This document shows, piece by piece, positions 54,661-63,337 of a stretch of DNA of 64,000 nucleotides. Both the position numbers and the translations under genes were made by a program. Numbering within the stretch: the stretch's first letter is position 1; the number at the start of each line of letters is the position of its first letter. The notes beneath the pieces were generated by a model. It saw only the letters and a program-made list of their open reading frames with translations, searched no databases and was not told the origin of the DNA. This DNA comes from VRUE01 sp963819755 (GTDB lineage: Bacteria; Actinomycetota; Thermoleophilia; Solirubrobacterales; 70-9), in NCBI GenBank assembly GCA_963819755.1, contig CAWFXB010000002.1, forward strand, positions 1,550,001 through 1,614,000, written 5' to 3'.

Positions 54661-55952
54661 GGCGCTCCGGCGGCGGGCGCCTCGACCAGGCTATAGCGCC
54701 AGGGCCACACGACCCCGGCCCAGAGCCAGAGCACCTGGTTCGGGAACGCTTGAACCATCGGCACGAGGTTGGCGGCGACCAGCCACATCACCGCTACCGC
54801 GATCAGGCCGATTCTCCAGGGGTAGAGCTCGGGTGGCCCGCGGACCAGCATCGCCCCGCCCACCGCGAGGATCAGGCCGAGCAGCCAGATCGAGGCCCCG
54901 ACGAGCCCCAGCTCGGCGGTCAGGGAGAGGAACAGGTTGTGGAGTTCGCCGTTCGTGTTGGTCAGCGGGAAGTTTTCATTCTGTTCGAAGTAGGGAGCGC
55001 TGCGGTCCTGGAAGGTGCCGAGGCCGAAGCCGAACAGGGGGCGGGCGAGGATCATGTTCTCCGCCGCCTTGTCGAGGTTGAGGCGGTCCCATTCGGTCCG
55101 CTGGTCGCCGACCCGTTCGCTGGTCTGTTCGTACAGCCCGGGGACGAAGAGAAAGGCGGCGACCAGGGCCAGGCCGGCAAGGGGAAGCAGGACGGCCAGA
55201 CGGCGTCGCAGGGCCGGGGCCGCCGCTGCCGCGCAGAGCGTCGCCGCGACCGCACCCACCCATACGGATCGCTCCTGCGTGAAGATCAGGTCGAAGAGGC
55301 ACAGCGCCGCGATCGCCAGGGCGACCCGCCTCACCCAGGTACGCGAGAAGGAGACGTAGGCGATCGCCGCCGCGACGGCGCAGAAGAAGAGCGCGACACC
55401 GTTGACTGCGGCATCGAGGAACGGCCCCCGGGCGCGTCCGGCTTGGACTTCGGTGCTGAGGTCGACGATGTACTTGGGGAAGACGAGGGCGTGGATGCCG
55501 AGCCCCTGGAACAGCGCGGTCAGGCCAATGTAGGAGCCGACGACAAGGAAGGTCCCGAGCAAGATGCGGCGCTGGTGCTTGCCGGCGAAGACCACCGGCC
55601 CGACGAGGAAGAGCACGAAGGGCGCGAGCCCGAAGCGGTCGACCAGCGGGAAGATCGTCGCCCGTTCGCCGATCGTCCCCGCCGCCACCGCCGAGCAGAT
55701 CGCGAACGCCGCCGCGATCAGCAGCACCGCGTGGGTCGGGGTGAGGCGCACGTAGGGACGCTGGCCCAGGGCGGGATCGCAGATCAGGAACGCGATCAGG
55801 GCAACGATCAGCATCAGGCGGTCGGGCGAGACCAGGCCCGGCAGGCCGAGCGCCCGCCAGTTCCCCGAGAAGACGGTCAGTCCGATCGCCGCGCTGAACA
55901 GCCAGGCGAGCAGGTTCGGCCACCGATCCCCGATCTCGAGACGGAACGCCAC
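54639..55952 (-). CDS. O-antigen ligase / polymerase-like membrane protein
   Basis: 437 residues with about 12 hydrophobic segments. The Wzy_C/WaaL signature is present: FTQERSVWVGAVAATLCAAA, ARPLFGFGLGTFQ, and the loop ending NTNGELHNLFLSLTAELGLV with the conserved histidine. It should join finished glycan to an acceptor or polymerise repeat units on the outer face. It is the last gene of a minus-strand run, nine bases after a sulfotransferase, and converges with the GT2 fusion gene. Confidence 0.85.
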   Translation of the reverse strand: MAFRLEIGDRWPNLLAWLFSAAIGLTVFSGNWRALGLPGLVSPDRLMLIVALIAFLICDPALGQRPYVRLTPTHAVLLIAAAFAICSAVAAGTIGERATIFPLVDRFGLAPFVLFLVGPVVFAGKHQRRILLGTFLVVGSYIGLTALFQGLGIHALVFPKYIVDLSTEVQAGRARGPFLDAAVNGVALFFCAVAAAIAYVSFSRTWVRRVALAIAALCLFDLIFTQERSVWVGAVAATLCAAAAAPALRRRLAVLLPLAGLALVAAFLFVPGLYEQTSERVGDQRTEWDRLNLDKAAENMILARPLFGFGLGTFQDRSAPYFEQNENFPLTNTNGELHNLFLSLTAELGLVGASIWLLGLILAVGGAMLVRGPPELYPWRIGLIAVAVMWLVAANLVPMVQAFPNQVLWLWAGVVWPWRYSLVEAPAAGAPQPLPAT

Positions 55953-55961
55953 GGCGGGGGC

Positions 55962-56957
55962 CTAGGCCGGAGCCCCGGTCGGGTGGCCGCGCAGCAGCTC
56001 CGTCCAGACGCTGACGGGGACGCTGCTGCGGGAGAGCTTCGCCTTGAGCGCGTCACGGGCGATCGAGCCAAGGGCGTCGCTCGTGTCGCCGGCCGTGCGC
56101 GCGAGGCTCATCTCGGTGCCGGCAAGTTCCGCGGCGAGCCTTTCGTGGTCGTATCCCATGATTGCGAGGCGCTCGGCTCCGATCCAGTCGAGGTAGCGCT
56201 GCGCCCAGAGGCGGCGAACCGGGTTGGAGATCGTCTCGCGCCACTTTTCGGCCGGCCCCTGCTCCAGCCGCGAGTAGGCCCTGGTTCCTACCGGGTCGCC
56301 CATCGCGCCGTCGAGCTCGACCTGTGGGAAGCGTGTCAGCGAAGTGGGGTCGAACTCGAGCCCGACGAACTCAGCCAGGCGCCGCCACTCCTCCTCGCCG
56401 CCGTCGATCAGATCCTCGTAGCGGACGGTGTGGATCCGCTCGCTGTGCCGGCGCACCCCGTCGACGAGCCGCGTCAGGCCGCCGAAGAGGCTGGTGGGGT
56501 AGTCCTGCGGGCGCCAGCGGCCCCCGCAGAAGGTCTCAACCACCGAGGCGAGCACGGCGAGAGGGTTGCGCCAGAGGACGACGACCCGTGCCTCGGGAAG
56601 GGTGCGCACTATCTCGTCGATGACGAGGAAGTAGGGCGGAGTCTTGTCGAGGTAGAAACGGGCGCCGCCGGCAGCTTCCTCGTAGATGGTGCGAGCGGCA
56701 TCGCCGACCGACCGTTCGTAGGAACCCACCCCGTCGGGGAGGGTGCGGGAGAAGTCGTTCAGCGCCTCGTGGATTCGCGGTTGCCAGCCGCCGGGAGCGG
56801 GAACGTCGCCGCGCAGCGGCAGTAGCAGCGGCAGCAGCAGCCAGGGCTCCGAGGCGGTGGCCACCTCGTCGTGCGCGGCGAGGACGCGCTGCACCAAAGT
56901 GGAGCCGCTGCGTGGCAGAGACAACAGCAGGATGGGGGTGACCGCCAAGGGCGGCAA
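55962..56957 (-). CDS. Sulfotransferase family protein
   Basis: About 331 residues; no ATG or GTG fits, so TTG 56957 or TTG 56948 is the start. The 5'-phosphosulfate loop is LLLSLPRSGSTLVQRVLAAH. The 3'-phosphate motif is RVVVLWRNPLAVLASVVETF. FYLDKTPPYFLVIDEIVRTL is also typical. This subgroup (LPRSGST) differs from the two heparan-type enzymes in the window. It begins 17 bases after the CCG subunit stop, so it may share the sdh transcript. It probably sulfates a lipid or sugar acceptor used by the ligase behind it. Confidence 0.82.
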   Translation of the reverse strand: MPPLAVTPILLLSLPRSGSTLVQRVLAAHDEVATASEPWLLLPLLLPLRGDVPAPGGWQPRIHEALNDFSRTLPDGVGSYERSVGDAARTIYEEAAGGARFYLDKTPPYFLVIDEIVRTLPEARVVVLWRNPLAVLASVVETFCGGRWRPQDYPTSLFGGLTRLVDGVRRHSERIHTVRYEDLIDGGEEEWRRLAEFVGLEFDPTSLTRFPQVELDGAMGDPVGTRAYSRLEQGPAEKWRETISNPVRRLWAQRYLDWIGAERLAIMGYDHERLAAELAGTEMSLARTAGDTSDALGSIARDALKAKLSRSSVPVSVWTELLRGHPTGAPA

Positions 56958-56974
56958 GTCTAGCCGCGGTGGCT

Positions 56975-57874
56975 TCAGGCAGGCGCCGGGGCGGCGAGCC
57001 GCTCTTCGACCCAACCGGTCGAGGCGATGTGCTTGCTCATGCCGAGCTGCTTGGGCTCGGCACCGAGGGCGAGGCCGACGAGCTGCGGCAGGTGCAGGAC
57101 GGCGAGGCCGAGGTCGCGATTGACGATCTTGGCCGCCTCGGGCTGCTGCATGTCGAGGTTGAGATGGCAGAGCGGGCAGGGCGTGACCAGGCAGTCGGCG
57201 CCGGCGTCGATCGCGTCGCCAACGTGGGTTCCGGCCTGGCGCAGCGAGGTCTCTTTGTTCATCGTGATCACCGGGAAGCCGCAGCATTTGCGGGCGCCGT
57301 CGTACTCGACGACCTCGCCGCCGAGCACCTCGATCACCTTCTCCAGGTAGATGTCGCGCTCGGGGAACTCGTCGTAGCCGAGCCGCTCCTTGGGGCGGAC
57401 GACGTAGCAGCCGTAGAAGGGGCCGACGCGCAGGCCGGAGAGCGGCCGGGCGACCTTCTCGGCGAGGCGGTCGAGGCCGTAGTCCTCGACCAGCAGCCAG
57501 AGGAAGTTTTTGTTGGTGAAGCCGTCCTTGCCCTTCTCGTAGGCGAGGCCCTGGCCGCTGAGCACCTCGTTGATGTGGGCGCGGTAGGAGGAGTCGGCGT
57601 CGAGCCGTTGCTGGCACTCCGACTGGGCTCCCTGGCAGGTCGAGCAGATGTTCATCATCGCCAGCCCGGTCTGCTGGGCGAGGGCGAAGGTGCGAGCGTT
57701 GAGCGTGTCGGCGAGCTCCTGGTTGTGCTCGGCGATCACGCCGGCGCCGCAGCAGTTGGCGCGGTCGAGTTCGACCAGCTCGATCCCCAGCTTCTCCGCC
57801 GTGAACGCCATCGAGCCGTGCAGCTCGGAAGTGAAGCCGCGCGAGACGCAGCCGGGCCAGTAAGCGAGCTTCAT
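56975..57874 (-). CDS. Succinate dehydrogenase CCG-domain subunit (HdrB-like)
   Basis: 299 residues; ATGA overlap with sdhB. Two cysteine-rich CCG motifs are seen: LDRANCCGAG with ICSTCQGAQSECQ, and YDGARKCCGFPV with VTPCPLCHLNLD; AYWPGCVSRG opens the protein. This is the subunit that replaces the haem-binding membrane anchors in the archaeal and actinobacterial type E succinate dehydrogenases, binding an unusual iron-sulfur centre and touching the membrane peripherally. It should pass electrons to quinone. The first gene pair (sdhA-sdhB) lies immediately upstream, and no SdhC/D-type anchor gene is seen here. Confidence 0.87.
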   Translation of the reverse strand: MKLAYWPGCVSRGFTSELHGSMAFTAEKLGIELVELDRANCCGAGVIAEHNQELADTLNARTFALAQQTGLAMMNICSTCQGAQSECQQRLDADSSYRAHINEVLSGQGLAYEKGKDGFTNKNFLWLLVEDYGLDRLAEKVARPLSGLRVGPFYGCYVVRPKERLGYDEFPERDIYLEKVIEVLGGEVVEYDGARKCCGFPVITMNKETSLRQAGTHVGDAIDAGADCLVTPCPLCHLNLDMQQPEAAKIVNRDLGLAVLHLPQLVGLALGAEPKQLGMSKHIASTGWVEERLAAPAPA

Positions 57875-59037
57875 GCTTTCTCCTCCGTTGCGGCTTTCGC
57901 CTCGTCCGTCAAGACTGCGTCGGTGGGCTCGTCGGGCTCCGGTTCGACGTCGTCCTCGCCGTGGATGTAGATGTTGAATTCCTCGTGGTGCTCCTCGGCG
58001 TGCTTGTAGATCGCCTTGACCTCGTCCTGGGCGTTGCCGGGCAGCTTGGGGTGGACGCCGGGGATCAGCTTCGACAGCGAGCGGGCCTTGCCGGTTTTGA
58101 TCGCCCGCAGCACGGTGGGAAGCGACTTGCCCAGACCTTCGATCGCCCCCTTGCTGGGTTTCAGCTTGCCTTTGACCCCGGGCGCGTAGGACTCCTGCTG
58201 GAGCAGAGCCTCGTCGAGGGTGCCCTTCTTCTCGATGATCTTGGTGAAGGCGATCTCGTGGTTGTGGCCGTTGTGGGGGTCGTCGATCCCCTCTTCTCCG
58301 GCCTTGCGGCGCAGGCGCATGATCTGGTCCATCGGCGCGACCCCCTTGGGGCAGGCGTCGACGCAGCTGAAGCAGTGGGTGCAGTCGTAGATCCCGTGCG
58401 GGTCCTCGGCCAAGTCGTGGAGGCGCTCCACGGTCTCGCCATCTCGTGGATCGCCGACGAAGCGGTAGGCCTTGGCGAGGGCCGCCGGGCCGATGAAGTC
58501 GGGATCGGCTTCCATCGAGAGGCAGGAGGAGACGCAGGCGCCGCACTGGATGCAGGCCATCGACTGGGTGATGTCGATCATCGACTCGGGCTCGACCACG
58601 TACTCGCGCTCGGGCGCCTCGCCGTGGGGGAGGAGCCACGGGGTGACGCGGCGGATCTTCTCCCAGTGGGTCGACTCCATGTCGGTGATCAGGTCCTTGA
58701 TCACGGGCATGTTCCCCATCGGCTCGACGACGATCGCGTTGTCCTTGGTCTCGCCGTTGCCGATGCTTGCTTTCTTGTCGGCGAGCTCCTGGGCCTCGCC
58801 GATCTGCGTCTTGCAGCCGAGGCCGGACTGGCCGTTGATCTTCATCCCGCAGGAGCCGCAGATCGCCGCCTTGCAGGAGCAGCGCACCGAGAGCGAGCCG
58901 TCGTCGCGGTCCTTCGCCTGGAGGATCCCGTCGAGGACCGAGAGCGTCGGGTCGAGGTCGACCTTGAACTCCTCCCAGAAGGGGCCCTGGCCGCTCTCCG
59001 GTTGGTAGCGGCGGACTTTCAAGGTGTACTCGGCCAT
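57871..59037 (-). CDS. sdhB: Succinate dehydrogenase / fumarate reductase iron-sulfur subunit
   Basis: 388 residues, well over the usual ~240. The N-terminal [2Fe-2S] ferredoxin has CSCKAAICGSCGM and SGLGCKTQ. The C-terminal clusters are CIQCGACVSSCLS and CTHCFSCVDACPKG. A long extra tail from ~residue 265, helical and charged and ending in an acidic stretch (GEDDVEPEPDEPTDAV), has no counterpart in standard SdhB and may dock the CCG subunit. It carries electrons from the flavoprotein to the CCG subunit. It follows sdhA by four bases. Confidence 0.92.
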   Translation of the reverse strand: MAEYTLKVRRYQPESGQGPFWEEFKVDLDPTLSVLDGILQAKDRDDGSLSVRCSCKAAICGSCGMKINGQSGLGCKTQIGEAQELADKKASIGNGETKDNAIVVEPMGNMPVIKDLITDMESTHWEKIRRVTPWLLPHGEAPEREYVVEPESMIDITQSMACIQCGACVSSCLSMEADPDFIGPAALAKAYRFVGDPRDGETVERLHDLAEDPHGIYDCTHCFSCVDACPKGVAPMDQIMRLRRKAGEEGIDDPHNGHNHEIAFTKIIEKKGTLDEALLQQESYAPGVKGKLKPSKGAIEGLGKSLPTVLRAIKTGKARSLSKLIPGVHPKLPGNAQDEVKAIYKHAEEHHEEFNIYIHGEDDVEPEPDEPTDAVLTDEAKAATEEKA

Positions 59038-59041
59038 GGTC

Positions 59042-60754
59042 CTAGTACTTCCTCTCTTCGGGTTCCCACTGGGTGATCGTTACCTCTGAGTATGAGATCT
59101 CAGGCTCCTCGTCGCCCTGCTGCAGGTCGATGTGTTTGAGCCACTCCTCATCATTGCGCTCTGGGAAGTCGGTCCTGTACTGGGCGCCGCGGCTCTCCTT
59201 GCGCTCGAGCGCGGCGATGCAGGTGCATTCGGCGTTGTCGAGCATGTAGCCGAGCTCGATCGCTCCCAGCAGGTCCTGGTTGAAGACGCTGCCCTTGTCG
59301 TCGATGTATGCGGACTCGGCCTCCTCCTTGAGCTGGCGGACCTTTTCCAGCGCCCCCTGGATGCCGGCCTCGTCGCGGAAGACGGCGACCTGCTTGTCCA
59401 TCACCGTGCCGAGGTCGAACTTGATCTCCGAGACGCGCCGCCCGGAGCCCTTCTCACGGGCCGAGATCGCGTCGATCGTCGCCTGCTCGGCCTCGAGCGC
59501 CCCCGCCGATGGCCGCGAGCCCTCGATCCGCTTGGCGCGGGCGGCGGCGTCGACGCCGGAGCGGCGGCCGAAGATCAGCGTGTCGAGCAGCGAGTTGGCG
59601 CCGAGCCGGTTGCCGCCGTGGACCGAGACGCAGGCGGTCTCCCCGGCGGCGTAGAGGCCGGGAACCTCGGTGCGGCCATCGACGTCGGTCTTGACGCCGC
59701 CCATCGTGTAGTGGTTGCCGGGCTTGATGTGGATCGGTTCCTTGGTGATGTCGACGCCGGCGAAGTCGCGGCCGACGAGGACGATCTCGCGCAGCGCCTC
59801 GTGGATGCGCTTCTTCGGCACCACGGTGATGTCGAGCGCGACGGTGCCGTCGGGGAAGCCGCGGCCCTCGTTGATCTCGGTCTGCTCGGCGCGGGAGACG
59901 ACGTCGCGCGAGGCCAGTTCCATCTTGTTCGGCGCGTAGCGCTCCATGAAGCGTTCGCCCTTGGCGTTGAGCAGGTGCGCGCCCTCGCCACGGGCGCCCT
60001 CGGTGATCAGGAAGCCCTTGCCGGCGAGCGTCGTCGGGTGGTACTGGATCATCTCCATGTCCATCAGCTTGGCCCCTACCCGGTAGGCCATCGCGATCCC
60101 GTCGCCGGTGCAGATCAGCGCGTTGGTGGTCGGCTTCCAGGCCTGGCCGTTGCCGCCGCAGGCGAGGATCACCGACTTCGCGGTGAAGAGCTGCATCGAG
60201 CCGTCAGCGACGTTGCGGGTGACGACGCCGCAGCACTCGCCGTTCTCGTCCATCGCCAGGGCGGTGCAGAACCACTCCTCGTAGCGGGTTACGTCGTCGG
60301 AGTACTTCATCAGCTGCTCGTAGAGGACGTGCATGATCGCCTGGCCGGTGATGTCGGCGACGTAGTAGGTGCGGGCGGCCGAGGCGCCGCCGAAGGCGCG
60401 GGTGCCGAGCTTGCCTTCCTCGTTGCGGTGGAAGGTGACGCCGAGGTGCTCGAGGTGGAGGATCTCTTCAGGCGCCTCTTTGCACATGATCGAGATCGCG
60501 TCCTGGTCGCCCAGGTAGTCGGAGCCCTTGACCGTGTCGAAGGCGTGCGACTCCCAGGAGTCGCCGGGGTTGAGCGCGGCGTTGATCCCGCCCTGGGCGG
60601 CGTTGGAATGGGAGCGGACCGGGTGGACCTTGCTGAGGATCCCGACCGAGACTCCCTGCTCGGCGGCGGCCAGGGCGGCCCTCTGTCCGGCAAGTCCGGC
60701 GCCGATAACCAATACGTCATGCGTAGGCACGAGCGCGGACTCTATAGATGCCAA
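59042..60754 (-). CDS. sdhA: Succinate dehydrogenase / fumarate reductase flavoprotein
   Basis: 570 residues from TTG 60754; GTG 60730 (562 residues, beginning VPTHDVLVIGAGLAG) is probably the true start. FAD is bound by VLVIGAGLAGQRAALAAAEQ and covalently by the histidine of VRSHSNAAQGGIN. Substrate-site wording is YHPTTLAGKGFLITEGARGE, RDVVSRAEQTEI, and HYTMGGVKTDVDGR with ETACVSVHGGNRLGANSLLD. It oxidises succinate to fumarate at the cytosolic membrane face. First gene of the sdh unit. Confidence 0.95.
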   Translation of the reverse strand: MASIESALVPTHDVLVIGAGLAGQRAALAAAEQGVSVGILSKVHPVRSHSNAAQGGINAALNPGDSWESHAFDTVKGSDYLGDQDAISIMCKEAPEEILHLEHLGVTFHRNEEGKLGTRAFGGASAARTYYVADITGQAIMHVLYEQLMKYSDDVTRYEEWFCTALAMDENGECCGVVTRNVADGSMQLFTAKSVILACGGNGQAWKPTTNALICTGDGIAMAYRVGAKLMDMEMIQYHPTTLAGKGFLITEGARGEGAHLLNAKGERFMERYAPNKMELASRDVVSRAEQTEINEGRGFPDGTVALDITVVPKKRIHEALREIVLVGRDFAGVDITKEPIHIKPGNHYTMGGVKTDVDGRTEVPGLYAAGETACVSVHGGNRLGANSLLDTLIFGRRSGVDAAARAKRIEGSRPSAGALEAEQATIDAISAREKGSGRRVSEIKFDLGTVMDKQVAVFRDEAGIQGALEKVRQLKEEAESAYIDDKGSVFNQDLLGAIELGYMLDNAECTCIAALERKESRGAQYRTDFPERNDEEWLKHIDLQQGDEEPEISYSEVTITQWEPEERKY

Positions 60755-60776
60755 ATCCGACCCCGCAGTCGGATTT
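60753..60776. promoter_or_regulatory. Palindrome at the sdhA promoter
   Basis: AAATCCGAC (60753-60761) and GTCGGATTT (60768-60776) form a perfect 9-bp inverted repeat with a six-base centre. TATAGA on the minus strand (60741-60746) could be a -10 box, so the palindrome would occupy the -35/spacer region and the GTG at 60730 would be nearly leaderless. It may be an operator or a leader hairpin. Confidence 0.4.
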
Positions 60777-60784
60777 CAAACCGC

Positions 60785-60837
60785 CCGCCGACGGGCCGGA
60801 AATACGCCTATATGGTGGGAAATCGGCCCGTCGGCGG
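60785..60837 (-). terminator. Inverted repeat after the M28 peptidase gene
   Basis: CCGCCGACGGGCCG (60785-60798) and CGGCCCGTCGGCGG (60824-60837) pair over 14 bp with a 25-base loop, starting six bases after the peptidase stop. Only a short T run follows, so it is either an imperfect terminator or a transcript-end stabiliser in front of sdhA. Confidence 0.45.
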
Positions 60838-60843
60838 CAGCTC

Positions 60844-62019
60844 TCAGAGCCAGCGCTGGTCTAGGCGGCGGATTGCGGCCTCGCTGAGGCGGATGCCTTC
60901 GGCGACCGTGTCGAACTCGACGTTCTCTGCAAGGTCGTGCCACCAGTGGTAGTTGGCGGGCTGCTTGAGGTCGGTGCAACTGCAGAGGACTGCGGTCTCA
61001 TAGCCGGCCGCGAGGGGCTCGAGCCCGTCGGTGCCGCTGCGCAGGCGCAGGTTGGGGAAGAGGTCGATGCCGAGCTCCTCGGCCAGGCCGTCCATCAGCG
61101 CCAGGGAGCGGGGCGGGTACTCGCGCATCTTGAGGAAGCCCTCGCCGCGCAGGACGAGCAGATGCGGAGAGCCGACCGACTCCAGGCAGAGGAAGAAGGT
61201 GCTCTCGCGGGGGAGCTGGGGGAAGTGGCGCTCGCCGAAGGCTTTGATGCCCTCGCTGAAGGACTCCTCCGAGCCGACCGAGAGCAGGATCACGCGTAGG
61301 TTCTCGGGCGGCTGCTCGCTCAGCTGCCCGGCCAGGGCGAGCAGAGAGACGACCGCGGTGCCGTTGTCGTTGGCGCCGGGAACGACCTTGCGCGAGCCGA
61401 TCTCCGCCATCGCCGCGGCCGATCCGAGGCCGAGGAAGACGCCGAGCTTGGCCAGCAGTCGTCTGCCGGTGAGCGCACCAACCGCGGCCAGCACCGGGCC
61501 GCCGACCACAGGTGCCATCAGCGCCGGGCTGGTGTCGGTTCGCTCGATCAGCCCCAGGCGGTCGGCGATGTTGGGAAGCTCGGGGTGGAAGACGAGGCCG
61601 GAGTGGGCGGCGTCGTGATGGGCGATGACGACGACGGTGCGCTCGGCATCGGCGGGGCCCAGCTCGCAGAGGACGTTGTAGGTGGTGCGGTGGGGTAGAA
61701 GGCGGCGCAGCCAGCGCTTGCCAGGCGGGAAGTCCGAGGCCATGCCGGCCGCCGCCGCGCCGGCCAGGGCACCGCCGAGCAACCGTCGTCCGCGCAGGCC
61801 GAGGATCCCCCCGAGCGCCCCTAGCGCAGCACCAAGTCCAAGCGGCCACCAGTAGGTGCCGTGGGCAGGCTCAGCCTCGATCCGTGCCTCAACCCCAAGC
61901 TCCCCAAAACGCCCCACCAACCACTCAGCAGCCCGCCGCTCCCCCTCCGAAGCCGAAGGCCGCTCAATCCGCTCCAGTTCCTCGAGCCAGCTCCTCAACT
62001 TGTCTTTGTCGACGAACAT
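60844..62019 (-). CDS. M28-family zinc peptidase with membrane segments
   Basis: 391 residues. Zinc ligands of the M28 aminopeptidase fold are visible: VVVIAHHDAAHSG, PGANDNGTAVVSLLALAG, LSVGSEESFSEG (catalytic and ligand glutamates) and the late histidine in YHWWHDLAENVEFDTV. Two to four hydrophobic segments (LGLGAALGALGGILGLRGRR, LLGGALAGAAAAGMAS, and one near 190) are inserted in the fold. This suggests a membrane-bound peptidase whose active domain location is unclear. Divergent from the M50 protease across a 120-bp inverted-repeat element. Confidence 0.82.
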   Translation of the reverse strand: MFVDKDKLRSWLEELERIERPSASEGERRAAEWLVGRFGELGVEARIEAEPAHGTYWWPLGLGAALGALGGILGLRGRRLLGGALAGAAAAGMASDFPPGKRWLRRLLPHRTTYNVLCELGPADAERTVVVIAHHDAAHSGLVFHPELPNIADRLGLIERTDTSPALMAPVVGGPVLAAVGALTGRRLLAKLGVFLGLGSAAAMAEIGSRKVVPGANDNGTAVVSLLALAGQLSEQPPENLRVILLSVGSEESFSEGIKAFGERHFPQLPRESTFFLCLESVGSPHLLVLRGEGFLKMREYPPRSLALMDGLAEELGIDLFPNLRLRSGTDGLEPLAAGYETAVLCSCTDLKQPANYHWWHDLAENVEFDTVAEGIRLSEAAIRRLDQRWL

Positions 62020-62031
62020 CGCCGGAACTTA

Positions 62032-62151
62032 TACGGGGGCGCCGGGGTGGGGCCGAAACGTCTTGTACTTTTTCGCTGCCGGTCTCGGGCGACAGCCCAT
62101 CCGCAATTCACCGAAAAAGTTAAGTGAAGGTCCCACCCCGGCGCCCCCGTA
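62032..62151. mobile_element. 120-bp element with 20-bp perfect terminal inverted repeats (MITE-like)
   Basis: TACGGGGGCGCCGGGGTGGG (62032-62051) is the exact reverse complement of 62132-62151. An inner inverted repeat, ACTTTTTCG (62067-62075) and CGAAAAAGT (62112-62120), is nested inside. The outermost TA at each end could be a TA target duplication, as left by IS630/mariner-type elements. It fills the gap between two divergent genes and places the same 20 bases 12 bases before one start and 2 before the other. It could instead be a symmetric regulatory element. No coding capacity. Confidence 0.5.
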
Positions 62152-62153
62152 CC

Positions 62154-63329
62154 ATGAAAGGCCAGATGTTCGGCGGCAAACCAATCACGCTGTTCCACGT
62201 CCGCGGGATCCGCATCACCGTGGACTGGTCCTGGTTCATCGTCCTCTTCCTCGTCATCCTCTGGGCCTCCAACTTCTACGGCAACGTGCTGGGCGAAAGC
62301 GGCTCAGCCTCGACGCCGTTTCTGCTCGCGGTGGCCAGCGCGATCGGCTTCTTCGGCTCGATCGTCCTGCACGAGCTCGGTCACGCCTTCGCCGCGCTGC
62401 GCAACGGCATCGGCATCTCCAGCATCCAACTCTGGATCTTCGGCGGGATGGCGCGGATGAGCCGCGAATCCGATAGCCCAGCGACCGAGTTCAAGGTCGC
62501 GGTCGCGGGGCCGCTGGTGACCCTCCTGCTGGTCGTCGTCCTGACCGCGATCGGCGTCGGCGCCGCCGGCTGGGAGGGCTTCCGCAAAGCGGCGCTGGTC
62601 GAGACTGACGCCGGCACCTCGGGGCTGCTGACGATGGTCGCCTGGCTCGCCACGATCAACTTCCTCGTCCTTGTCTTCAACCTGTTGCCGGCCTTCCCCA
62701 TGGACGGCGGCCGTATCGTGCGCGCGATCGCCTGGTGGCGGACGGGGGACCGCGGCTCGGCGACCCGTTTCGCCGCCAAGCTCGGACGCGCCTTCGGCTA
62801 TCTCTTCATCGTCGGCGGGCTGCTGCTCGCCCTCGACGGCTATGCCTTCGGCGGCATCTGGCTGGCCCTGATCGGCTTCGTCGTCAACGGCTCCGCCAAA
62901 GCGGCGACGGCGCAGACCGCGATCACCAGCGGCATCAGCAAGCTGGTCGTCTCCGACATCATGGATCGGGAACCGGTGACGATCTCCGACCAGCTCACGG
63001 TCGAGCAGGCCCTCGACGAGTACTTCCTCCGCTACCGCTGGCCCTGGTTCCCGGTGATCGACACCGCCCACCGCTTCCTCGGCCTCGTCGTCCGCGACAA
63101 AGCCGATGAGGTTCCGGAGACATCCCGCACCACGTCTCTGGTGTCCGATGTCCTGGAGCGCGACGACGGCACCTTCCAGGTCCGCGATGACGCCCCCCTC
63201 GATACCCTCCTCGCCAACCGTTCCTTGCGGCGCTTCGGCGCTGTCTTTGCGGTGGATGCAGAAGGCAAGCTCAGCGGTGTAATAACCGCTGAGCAGGTAG
63301 GCCGCGCTCTGCGGGACGCCGCTTCATAG
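62154..63329 (+). CDS. Site-2 protease (M50 family) with C-terminal CBS pair
   Basis: 391 residues from ATG 62154; a GTG at 62124 lies inside the inverted-repeat element and is less likely, and ATG 62166 is possible. FHVRGIRITVDWSWFIVLFL opens the first helix. The zinc motif HELGH is near residue 73, and NLLPAFPMDGGRIVRAIAWW holds the third ligand near residue 180. About six membrane helices are followed by two CBS domains (~262-390) with VSDIMDREPVTISDQLTVEQ and FPVIDTAHRFLGLVVRDKAD. It cuts membrane-embedded substrates such as anti-sigma factors; the CBS pair may sense nucleotides. Confidence 0.9.
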   Translation: MKGQMFGGKPITLFHVRGIRITVDWSWFIVLFLVILWASNFYGNVLGESGSASTPFLLAVASAIGFFGSIVLHELGHAFAALRNGIGISSIQLWIFGGMARMSRESDSPATEFKVAVAGPLVTLLLVVVLTAIGVGAAGWEGFRKAALVETDAGTSGLLTMVAWLATINFLVLVFNLLPAFPMDGGRIVRAIAWWRTGDRGSATRFAAKLGRAFGYLFIVGGLLLALDGYAFGGIWLALIGFVVNGSAKAATAQTAITSGISKLVVSDIMDREPVTISDQLTVEQALDEYFLRYRWPWFPVIDTAHRFLGLVVRDKADEVPETSRTTSLVSDVLERDDGTFQVRDDAPLDTLLANRSLRRFGAVFAVDAEGKLSGVITAEQVGRALRDAAS

Positions 63330-63337
63330 CGGAGCGC

